Shown here: piece by piece, positions 55,035 through 64,000 of the stretch
How the letters are laid out: each line of letters begins with the position of its first letter
Position numbering within the stretch: position 1 is the first letter of the stretch
Source of the DNA: Mikania micrantha
Taxonomy: Eukaryota > Streptophyta > Magnoliopsida > Asterales > Asteraceae
Reading direction: 5' to 3'
Assembly: GCA_009363875.1 (NCBI GenBank)
Contig: CM018683.1
Span: 39,764,804 to 39,828,803, forward strand
DNA: 64,000 nt
The notes under the pieces: generated by a model
What the model was told of the DNA's origin: nothing
Seen by the model: the letters and a program-made list of their open reading frames with translations, nothing else
The model's database searches: none
Made by a program: the position numbers and the translations under genes

Positions 55035-58000
55035 TGTAACATCAGTGCCGGAAACGTCACCGGACAGTGATCTCTACAGTACATGAACAGTAAATCAGGT
55101 ACATATTTCAGTTATCATTCATATATCATTGTCATTACATGTATCATAGCACAGTTCAGATTCAGTTCAGAGCTTCAAACCTCAGAATTACGGTTCATCA
55201 GTCAGATATTTATCTGACGATACAGAACCATCATGTGATTATGTGTTAGGATTCTATTATGTATAAACGTATGTGAGGCTTTACTGAACAAAACAATCTG
55301 GATGTTGTTACGTGAATGCTAAGCCGACGGATTATTCGTATAGGTGACGATCTGTACGAATAAATCTGGAAGTTTAACATTCTGAATGATATCCAATAAT
55401 TAGAAAACAATATTGAAAAGTATAGTTATCGCCGTGTTCGTACGGATGACGATCCGACGAATACGTGCGATAACCGTACGATTCGATTTTGAACTGTAAA
55501 TTAAATATTTTTGAAAATTTAAAATAAATAAAAGTTATTTAGTTAATTTATTAGGAATCACAACCTAAAATAATTTTATAGCTTCTATTTTAAAACCGAG
55601 TCGTTTCGTTTCGAAAACGACGAAAAAACCGACATTTTACGTGAAAACACGCGAAACCAAACGAACCCGAATGAACCCAGGTATATTACCCTCATTTATG
55701 ATAGCATTGAATGCCATCATTCATTCCACCTACCAAAATTCAAACCCAACCTCGTTCATCTCTCTCTCATTCTACTCTCTCTCTAAAATCTCCATTATCT
55801 CTCTAAGATATCTCACCCAAATCTCAACCATTTTGAGTGTTTTTGGTGTCTAAATGATCACCATCACTTGTAGATCGTGAAAGTACAACGGATCTATGGT
55901 TTCATCCGGCTGAATCGAGGTAAAATCCATGATTTTAGTTCGACCTTTAGGGTTTTGAAACCCTTTGGGGTCGGCCCTCTACTAGCCGGTTTATGTCATC
56001 CTAAGCCATAAGAAAAACACCCCAATAACTTAGCATGAAGTAGGATTAAGTGATATGCTATTGCATAACCTTGAAAATTCGATTTTTGGAAAGCTGCATT
56101 GGGTAAAATCGAATGGCCGACTGGGCCTAATCCAGTTCCACGAATGGGCCAAGCATTTCATTCGGCCGAATAGTCCACTCTTTTGCCGATGTTCATTATG
56201 TCGGGTCGCTAGCCATTCGCCAGCCCAGCCATTCGCCAGCCTAGTCATTCGCAAGCTCATCCCATTCGGTCAGGCCTTAATGATTCGGTCGGCATTGCCC
56301 TATTCGGCAGTCATTCTCTCGGCCCAAGTTTCTTTCGGCCCAGTTGTTATTCGACCGGCCCAACTCTTATTCGGCCATGGGTGTTTGAACAAGTGGTTGA
56401 TGTTGACTTAATGCTGCATAGGGTAGGCATGAGGGATAACATGTATTCATGGATGGCTACGTAAATAATATGCATGGGAAAACCATGTGTGTGCATGGGA
56501 AATCTATTATCCATAACACTAGGGAAATCCTAAGGATCATAGGAGCTTAATCACGAGTTATTCTATATGGGGTTAGTCTAATATACAAGGAAGCTAGCTA
56601 AGCATGGGTGATAAATACATTGTGAACACCAAGTGCTTAAAGATCTCTATACACTGGTACAACAAAGTAGATAACTCAATGGAACTTTCTACACCTTGTT
56701 GTATGCTTGAATAATCAAAGAACTATCAAGAAATCGTTTAAAGATCAAAGTTCAATCAAGGGGTCGAGATTTGGCCCAATGGGCTTAACCTAAGCCCATC
56801 TATTGTTAACTATATTTTCATTTAAATTAATTATATTTTGAATAAAAGAAATTCACACTATAACCATCATTAAATTACATTAAATTGATGATTGCTAAAA
56901 AAATATTCTTCTTAAAATGAATTAATCTAAAATTTTAACTAAAGACTTATAAATAAATGATTTAGTGGGATAAGGGTTTACTAACGGGAAATAAGTTAGA
57001 CTGGTTAGATGAAGTCATAGAAACGCATTAGTAGTCTAGGACACGTAGTTGCACACCGAGACCCAACCCTAGTTACGACGGATACCATATATACTTATCG
57101 TATTGGAATTCTCTTAAAACAACTCAGGTACTGAAGATACTTAGGTTACAACAACGAGCGCGCATTTTGTGGTAATTCAATACAGAGCAACACAAGTGAG
57201 TTCGTTGCCCCGTTTCTAAACATTTTTGTTTTTAAATGCGGGGCTGAGAAGCATGCGTAAACTGTTTTAATTAAATTGTTTACTTTAAATGCTTTGATTA
57301 TTATATGTTGTATATATGAATGTTTGTTCATAATCCTAGACTTATGTTTAGGAAATCTCAATGCCAAATTAACTAACACGTTAATTAAATTACTCTTAGG
57401 AGTAATACTTAAATTCTACAACTCTAAAGAAACCCTTAGTCCATCGAGTTCAAATTTCAGAATCTAAATTCAAAGTGAAATCAAAAGAACCAAAGCTAAA
57501 GATCAAATGCCATGAAATCTAATCATGTGTGTGATCAATAAACTCAGGATCCTACTCATGAATCTATAATCATTATGAAATCATGGAATTCTACAGATCA
57601 GAAATCAAGTGAATCATGGGAATCATAACCGTGTGTGAATCATTGAAGTAATGAAGTCATTATGACCTAATGAAATCATTAATATCTAAAGTAAGGTGAG
57701 TTGTCAGTTGTATGTAAATCGAGACCACGTGTAACACACAGAAAGTCCCTTCACAGTAGTAGACTCTAGTAGTCAAGCTACATGGGCAATAATTCAAACT
57801 ATCAGATGAAATCAAGGGAATCAAGAAGATCATAAATCATAGGGTATCCTAAAGTCCCGACACATACAGTAGACCAGTAGGTCAAGCTGATATGGGCATA
57901 ATCACGAAAGTCCCGACGCATACAGGTAGACTCCTTATGAGTCATGCCTGATATGGGCCACGTGTGAGAGGGTACAACTTGGACAACCACCAACAACTAG

Positions 58001-59007
58001 GTCTAATTGATTGAGTCAAATAAGGCCCAATCATCATGTCCTAGTTGTATTTAAATGCTTATTTATTTATTTAATTAAACATTTAATATCATGTTTCTAC
58101 AAATGATTTGGGAAATCATGACTTCATGTTAAACTCATAAGATAATGGTAAATCTATTTGTGGAAATCAAATCTAAATTGAAGGTGAATGGAGTGAAACG
58201 CTTAATTATCGTCAATAACAATATGTTATGTGATTGGGTATGTGGTGGGATGTTGGCTGGGGCTTGTTCCCCTACATATGCCCTATATATAAGCATACTT
58301 GAATGGATAGCATAGATGGTTGTTGATGAGGTTAAGGTTGTCATTTCGGGGGATCAAGGTAAACATTTTCAGAGTAATCAAATTCTTTGAATCAGATGCT
58401 ATGGAATCAAAGTTGTGGGATGAAACGCTTAATTATCACCAGGAACAATATATCATGTGATTTGGTATGTGGTGGGATGTTGGCTGGAGCTTGTTCCCCT
58501 ACATATGCCCTATATATAAGCATACGGAATTGGATGGTATAGGTGGTTAATGGTGAGGTTAAGGTTGTCATTCAGGTTATTCAAACTCATTTTCTAAAAC
58601 TACATGAACTCACCAACCATGTGTTGACTTGATCTTTTTGCATGACTTCTCAGGTGATGAACAGGTCAACTAAGAAGTTATTACTCTTGGACTAGGACTT
58701 CAGATAGAAGACTTAGTATTTTTGGACCTGCATACTTTTGGAACATCATTATACAATTATTTTGTATATCTTGTATAGTTACAAGATAGAAACTTTATGA
58801 TGTTTACGGTAGATTTACATTGTTAAATTATAAACGATACTGATGTAATTTAACTTTGTAATTCTATTCTATTTAGCATTTTCTCATTTATATCATGTGC
58901 AATGTAAACAATCTGATCATCACGATTATCACTCACGATATCGCGCCCCGGGAACTTTCTGCCCGACGGGGAAATCCGATCCAACCCCGCCGGCTCGGGG
59001 TGTGACA
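55035..59007 (+). repeat. G2 3' LTR (3973 bp)
   Basis: Starts TGTAACATCAGTGCCGG, ends GGGGTGTGACA before the TSD. Features in order: two GTGACGAT/ATGACGAT motifs followed by ACGAATA (55343 and 55445), a CT-rich probable leader (55750-55810), a donor-like CGAGGTAAAATC (55916-55927), a CATTCG cluster (56111-56385), an ACGAGCGCGCAT block (57154), and a pair of near-repeats around CCCTACATATGCCCTATATATAAGC (written here only as positions 58270-58294 and 58497-58521). No gene. The match to the reverse T1 LTR (4703-8191) supports the boundaries. Confidence 0.85.
56111..56385. repeat. CATTCG/CGAATG cluster inside the G2 LTR
   Basis: ATTCG or its complement occurs about eleven times in 275 bases, including CATTCGGCCGAAT and two CCATTCGCCAGCC. 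About 0.5 would be expected by chance at equal base use. The same word defines the S2 family LTR, although G2 is a Gypsy element. Confidence 0.75.
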
Positions 59008-59012
59008 ACATT
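59008..59012. other. Right target-site copy of G2 (ACATT)
   Basis: Perfect match to 47960-47964. Confidence 0.85.
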
Positions 59013-60551
59013 TGTTTTTCCTTTTCTTGCTTCTTGATCCTTCTAGCCGTCTAAAAGATCCCCATGTTGGTAGTTTATATGTTTTCTTCTTTTGTTAATT
59101 GGAAATATCATGGATATATATTATTTTTTTTTATCATGTTGTTGTTCCTCTTAGGGTAGAAGTAAAAATAATAATAATAATATATGGTTGGTTATTAGAG
59201 CATTTGATCCTCCTTGTGTTTTCCCAATTACACATTACTTGATCACATATTCATACGTATCCTTATCCGTGTATTTCCGAAGATTTCTCCATGTTTGTGT
59301 GTGTATTTATTTTCTTATGTTGGTTGATACTTATCTATATTTATATATACTTGGATTAGTCGTCTTTTATTCACTTAAATGGTTACAAGAGGATTATTCA
59401 GGTTTTGTTTTAATAACCCATGTTCTAAAATAATTTAATCTCTGGAATAAGTACCTGTTTTATCGGTGCTTGTTACAGTTTAAATGTGTCATGATGAATA
59501 TATGCCACAACGGTTGACATTAAACTCGGAAAGGTTTCAACCCTATTTTTATAGAGCCACCCTTTCGGCCATTATGCGTGGGGGATTCCCCAAGTAATAC
59601 TACTCATATACCCACCGGCTCTCCTCCGGAGTTAATGGTTGTATGTGATGTTTCATGTCTAGGGAAGCAATTAAATTTGAACTGATGTTCATTATCACAT
59701 AAATATAAATTTTATAAATAGTTTTTGGAGCATGCTTTCAGTATCCCTAAACAATAAAACTAAAAGAGATCACATGAACTCACCTGGTTGTTTCTATGGC
59801 TTCATTTTGTTCCTGTACAAATATGTCATTGTGCCCCTATGCATGATTCCTATGTTCCCAGAGTTATCATCAAAGCAAGTTCCTGTTTGTAATCATCTAT
59901 ACATGTATAAGTTGTAGATTTCATACATTATGGTTGTTAATTGTGGTTGGCTCTTTAGGTTTTTTGTTTAAGGTTTACTAGTTTAAAGTTTCTTTATATT
60001 ACCATATCTAGTGAAATCTTACTATAGAATTGTACATATAAATGTATGTTAATATATTCCGATTTATAGTGTAAGTTTTACTCAATCAATTAATAGGAGT
60101 TTTATATTCTCATATTAGTAATAGTTAATACTATTGCCTGTAATAATGTATGTTGTAATCACTATTTATACTAACTATTGTAATTGCTATAAATATTGAA
60201 TAAAAGAATTTTTAAACATATCCATAATTTAATTTCTATGTATAAATGAAATTATACATTTTTAGATGAAACTATTATCAAAGATAATAACAACGCTAAT
60301 AATAATAATTATAATAATTGTAATAATTATAATTATAATAATAATAATGATACTAATTTCGCTAGTAATATTAATAACGCTACTAATGTCAAATTTTAAT
60401 TATTAGTCAAAATATAGACATGGTATAATATCATATGTTAGGATGAATAATCATGTTTTTGATAAGTTTTATTATTTGTAAATATTGAATTTAGAAATCT
60501 TTAATAGTGTCGAGTATGATTACTTTTATAATTTAAACTAAACTATAGTAA
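59013..60551. other. Gene-free AT-rich DNA with an (AAT)n-like microsatellite
   Basis: No supported gene. A GGCTCTCCTCCGG block near 59625 and a GAACTCACC near 59777 look like old reverse Gypsy LTR pieces. From about 60285 to 60350 there is a degenerate AAT/ATA microsatellite. Short open frames here lack any coding sign. Confidence 0.6.
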
Positions 60552-61238
60552 TGTTGGAATATAAGGACTGATGAGCAAAACCACTGAAGCCAGACACCTG
60601 AATAAAACCGCGGAAACACAAGTCGCGGACGCTTCTCTTCCGATTGAAGAACTGATTCAACATCGGAAGACTCCCAGCGGAAGCTTCGCCAAAAAGAAGT
60701 ATCGCTGAACTTATTTCCCAAAAAAGACAAAAGCTGATCATCGGGAGACAACCTCTACATCAGAAGAAGTCAAATGAGTCGGAAGACAATCTTCTCTTCC
60801 CAATTAATTGATTATTTAATCAACTTCCGATGACCAAACTTCCGACTAAATAAACACTAAACTCCAGCATATCTACATCAACATCGGAAGACCTGAAGAC
60901 TCTTGTTTCCGTTATTGTTGACTTTGTATTTGTACCAGTCTGATTGTATCAGTGTTTGTAATAATGTCAGCTATTTGTCTTATTATTTCTTGTCTTGTAT
61001 TGCAGAATGTTTGGGTATTTAAGTCCCAACATTCTTTGAATAATTAAGGATTACTTCCCCCATATTTCCTTGTGATTTCTATCTCTCATCATCTCTCTTC
61101 TCTAGGCAAGAAAACTAAAAGAACAAAAATAACTTGTGAAAAACTTTAGAGGGAGCTGAAACCCAAGCTTTGACTAAGTGTTCTAAAGCATTGTTCCTGG
61201 TTCAAACAGCTACTACTCGAGGTTCTTGTAGTTCAACA
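60552..61238 (+). repeat. Copia 5' LTR (687 bp), fourth family
   Basis: Starts TGTTGGAATA and ends AGTTCAACA two bases before a PBS. It repeats the word ATCGGAAGAC and its complement CTTCCGAT about six times between 60580 and 60890. A TATA-like TATTTAAG is at 61016. No 3' partner is in the window, because the element is interrupted after 59 further bases. Confidence 0.8.
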
Positions 61239-61240
61239 AT

Positions 61241-61253
61241 TGGTATCAGAGCC
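61241..61253 (+). other. Primer-binding site of the 60552 element
   Basis: TGGTATCAGAGCC, a match to initiator Met-tRNA. About 45 bases of leader remain before S3. Confidence 0.9.
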
Positions 61254-61297
61254 TTGTCCTTTGTCTTGGTTTAACCATCAAGACTAAAACTCAAAGC

Positions 61298-61892
61298 TGT
61301 AGGATCAGATGTTCTCATTTGATCAATATTAGGTTATAGCAGCGGAATTCAACGATGAATTAGCTCAAAATTAGCAAGAACAAAGTCAATCTAATAGAAC
61401 AGTAAAGCACAAGTTGTTATAGAAAGAGAATTCTGCAAAAGGAATAATCTCATTCAATTCGCACTAACTTCGTTACAGATACAATATGTCAACTGCCCTT
61501 ATATAGAAACAGTGACGTCTGATGATGTCACATGATGTTGACACCTAACAGACAAAAGATAACAACTGAAATAACCAAAACTTCTGAGGATGTTTACAAC
61601 TACTGAAGACAACCTCTTACAACTACTGAAGAACTAAAACTACTGAAATTAAAATTCAACATCTGATGAGTAAAATACTCATCTGACTTTTACAAATATT
61701 GAAAGAAAACTACTGAAGACAAAAATTAACATCACAACATCTGAAGACTAATACTTCAGCTGTTGTGAATAACTTCAGATCTTGTAACTCTTCAAAGTGA
61801 ATATCAGCTGTTGTGTTCTTCTTCAGTTGTTGTGTGTATTGTGAGACTTAGAGGTTTTTCTGATCGGGCTCATTGGTTCTTTTAGTCCAACA
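61298..61892 (-). repeat. S3 3' LTR (595 bp, reverse)
   Basis: On the minus strand it starts TGTTGGACTAAA after a PPT and ends ...GATCCTACA at 61298. TATA box (minus) CTATATAAG at 61498-61506. The word CATCTGAAGAC / ACTACTGAAG recurs about eight times at 61575-61770, a CpG-free version of the word in the neighbouring 60552 LTR. The left flank is AAAGC (61293-61297); the right target-site copy lies beyond the window. Confidence 0.8.
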
Positions 61893-61894
61893 AA

Positions 61895-61902
61895 CTCCCC
61901 CT
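61895..61902 (-). other. S3 polypurine tract (reverse)
   Basis: Minus strand AGGGGGAG, two bases before the LTR start, as in S1 and S2. From here to the ORF3 stop (61903-62116) I see only untranslated DNA. Confidence 0.8.
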
Positions 61903-62116
61903 GAACCAATGCAGCCAAAAACCTCTAATTATTGACTGTCTCACTTATTTGGTATCCCAGGCTGAAAGAACTGTCTTTTTCTTTGAGATCAGCTTCAAAA
62001 TGACCAATTTAAGTGCAGGCCTGGTAATCAACAGCTTCTGAAAATCTGACTGTCAAAGTATGAGAGGGAACTCCATTGGGGAAATGGACTATGAGCATTT
62101 ACCCCTCTCATTGAAG

Positions 62117-64000
62117 CTATTGATCATAGATAAGTCTGAAGGACTCCCTGACATAGGCTTCCAGCAAAATTACCTTTTCTTCAGGAGTCAGCCTTTCTGG
62201 TTCACCTTCAAAAAATGACTCAGGTCCATAGTACTCTGATAAGTACCTGGCCGTTGTCCCATCATGTAGCTCCACCCTTGTTATCTCTCTGTACACAAAT
62301 TCATCTGGATGCTTCCCTTCCAGAAATAATGGTAATTCATTCTGTTTTACCCCTTCCAGTTTTCTGTATACCAACCCTTTCTTGATCATCTTATTCTCTA
62401 GAAACTTGGGGGCTTTTAAACCAGAGATATAAACACTTTTAAAATCTACTATGATTTCCCAAGGATCAAGCACATCGAAACATAATATCAGCACTTATTA
62501 CCTTTTTAATTCTTCTTGCATAAGCAGCTGGAGCATCTCTCCTGTGGATCCTGTCTATCATTCTTGGATCAGGCCACATCCTGATTTGTTCTTTCCTATA
62601 CTGATATGTAAACCTCAGAGCGTACAATCTTTGTGCTTCTTTCTTCATTGCTATGATGGTTGATGTCTGAGGGTATTCCTTGTCAACCAATCTCAGAATG
62701 TTCTCATCATGTTTCTTCTGGATCTCTTCCTCTTCAAGTTTGACTTTTATTGCTAACCTCTGAGATTCTGGTGATATTATTGGATTCTGTCCAAACATCA
62801 AAGGTTTTTCTCGCACATAGTTTGCTGGTAATTTTACTACCTTTTTCTGAACCGCTAATTCTGAATCAGTTTTTGAAGACTCAGGCTTATGAACTTTTGT
62901 TTTCATCACAGTAGAAATGGGAAGCCTATCTTCTTCATCAGTCTCTTCTTCTTCTTGAATCCTCAAAAATCTCCTTTTCTTGGGAGGTGCATCATCATCA
63001 ATAAGTGGAGCTGATTTGGTAGAAGGATCAACTTGTTGCTTTTGAACATCAGTTACATCAGGTTCTTTCTCCTTCTCAACCCCAACCATATGATCTTGAC
63101 CTTCCTTTGCTTGATCTTCCTCTGTTTCAACCTCTTGACTTGCAGATTTCATTTCAGATACAAAGGTTGTAACCTCTTCTTCAGTCTCTTTCTCAACCTC
63201 CACCTCAACCTCTTTCTCAGTCTCCTCCTCAACATTAATAGCAACATCAACAGACTTTGTCTTCTTCTGTCTCTTGTAAGTGACTTGTATGACTGGAGAC
63301 TTTTCAGAAGCACCTTCTTCTTCTTCATTTCTTGACCTTTTGTGTGCAGCACCTGAATCTTTTACTGACTCCCCCTTTTTGGCTGCAGGGGAAGAAGTAG
63401 TTTGAAGTGTGGAAAGTTTGGCAGCTACTGCATCATTAATCATGTTCTGGATTTGAGTTTGGGAGGGAAGCCTCTCATCAAGGGCTTGGGTTATGATATT
63501 CTTGAGCAAGGGAGTGATGAGAGGTAAGACTGTGATAAAGGCAGCAACTAATGCCTCTGGGGGCTTGAACCCAAGGAATTAGTGCCTGAAACAGAGGCTG
63601 GAGGTTTATGTGGTTGTTGAGTAGTGATGGAAGTGTTTGGGGGACCCTCAAAATTTGAAGGTGCCATCTGTGGGTTTGAAACGGCAGATGGACTTTTGTC
63701 TTTGGACATTTTGGTGAGCAGCTCATTGAGTCTGCAGACCTCAGCCTCAAGAAGCTTGTTCTGTTTCAGAACATCAGATAAGGTCCTTTGGTCATCATTA
63801 GCCTTGGCTAAATCATCTGACCTCCTGAAAATATCAGGATTCACCTGATTTGAGTGTGGCTCAACATTTTCAGGTGCCCCTTTTTCTTGGTACTGGGGAC
63901 TTCCAACCTCAGAGATAAACCCTTCATCAGTTGTTGCCTCTGGCAGGGTCTTAGAGATGTTACTACTATCAATCACTCCAAATGATGGAGGTGATGAAGT
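62117..64000 (-). pseudogene. S3 ORF3-position gene, two frame breaks, runs off the window
   Basis: Minus-strand frames 64000-63548, 63509-62466 and 62494-62117 form one gene with shifts near 63550 and 62490. In order: a Pro/Ser-rich segment with a leucine-rich coiled coil (NKLLEAEVCRLNELL), a Lys/Glu-rich disordered stretch with repeated EVEVEKE-type runs, a DDDAPPKKRRF basic patch, then a folded-looking C-terminus with YQYRKEQIRMWPDP and DPWEIIVDF. It ends 215 bases before the PPT, the ORF3 position. The sequence does not obviously align with S1/S2 ORF3, so homology is inferred from position and layout only. No signal peptide can be judged because the start is outside. Confidence 0.65.

Larger units (their letters stand above)
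47965..59007 (+). mobile_element. G2: Tekay/Del-like Ty3/Gypsy element with an aberrant left end (11 kb)
   Basis: Bounded by a perfect 5-bp duplication. Right side is normal: gag-pol, PPT, 3973-bp LTR. The left terminus is not an LTR start but an inverted copy of the last 1.8 kb of the LTR, followed by 401 bp of direct U5, PBS and gag. The chromodomain-like C-terminus and long LTRs suggest the Tekay (Del) chromovirus clade. Four in-frame stops interrupt gag-pol. Confidence 0.85.

Overview
This 64 kb window looks like plant nuclear DNA, probably a eudicot; the LTR style reminds me of Asteraceae, but that is only an impression. I see no host gene, tRNA, rRNA or CRISPR array. Almost everything is LTR retrotransposons, nested or rearranged. 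The evidence is TG...CA long terminal repeats, primer-binding sites (PBS) matching the 3' end of initiator Met-tRNA (TGGTATCAGAGC), polypurine tracts (PPT), target-site duplications (TSD), and gag-pol reading frames of both Ty1/Copia order (protease-integrase-RT-RNase H) and Ty3/Gypsy order (RT-RNase H-integrase).

Layout. 1-3690 (S0): the end of a third reading frame (ORF3), a PPT, an LTR and then a PBS with leader, so one LTR is shared by two internal regions. 3690-4702: the tail of an unrelated Copia-like element with its own PPT and LTR. 4703-8191: a reverse Gypsy LTR (type T1). 8192-12995 (G1): a decayed reverse-strand Gypsy gag-pol. Its 5' LTR (type T2, about 2.9 kb) is split into three pieces by two young insertions. 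13099-26801 (S1): a Sirevirus-like Copia element, 477-bp LTRs with one difference, intact gag and pol, ORF3 with two frame breaks. 28771-43981 (S2): a related element, 648-bp LTRs that I read as identical, perfect TSD GAAGC, a broken gag-pol, and a 1.39 kb tandem duplication between pol and ORF3. 44817-47959: relics of further Gypsy elements. 47965-59007 (G2): a Tekay/Del-like Gypsy element with TSD ACATT whose left LTR is replaced by an inverted U5 arm. 59013-60551: gene-free AT-rich DNA. 60552-61297: a Copia 5' LTR and PBS. It is interrupted by 61298-64000 (S3), the 3' part of a reverse-strand element with ORF3, running off the window.

How the parts work together. In S1 and S2 the LTR supplies promoter and polyadenylation signals, and Gag (extended, with CCHC knuckles) would form the particle. 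Pol lies in the +1 frame relative to gag behind an acceptor-like TGCAG. ORF3 lies about 2-3.5 kb downstream behind a second acceptor-like site right at its ATG. Both elements have two PPT-like tracts, one just after pol and one at the 3' LTR. Each family repeats its own short CpG palindrome in LTR, leader and pre-ORF3 spacer.

Most interesting: (i) the S2 duplication begins at the 3' edge of the internal PPT, as expected if overlapping plus strands were joined; (ii) G2 is an integrated cDNA with U5 ends at both termini; (iii) acceptor-like sites at matching places before pol and ORF3 in two diverged families; (iv) CATTCG palindrome clusters in both Copia and Gypsy LTRs; (v) frame breaks in the young elements are nearly all one-base length changes in short homopolymers, which may be assembly error. 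Boundaries were read by eye; similarity statements come from manual comparison within the window.
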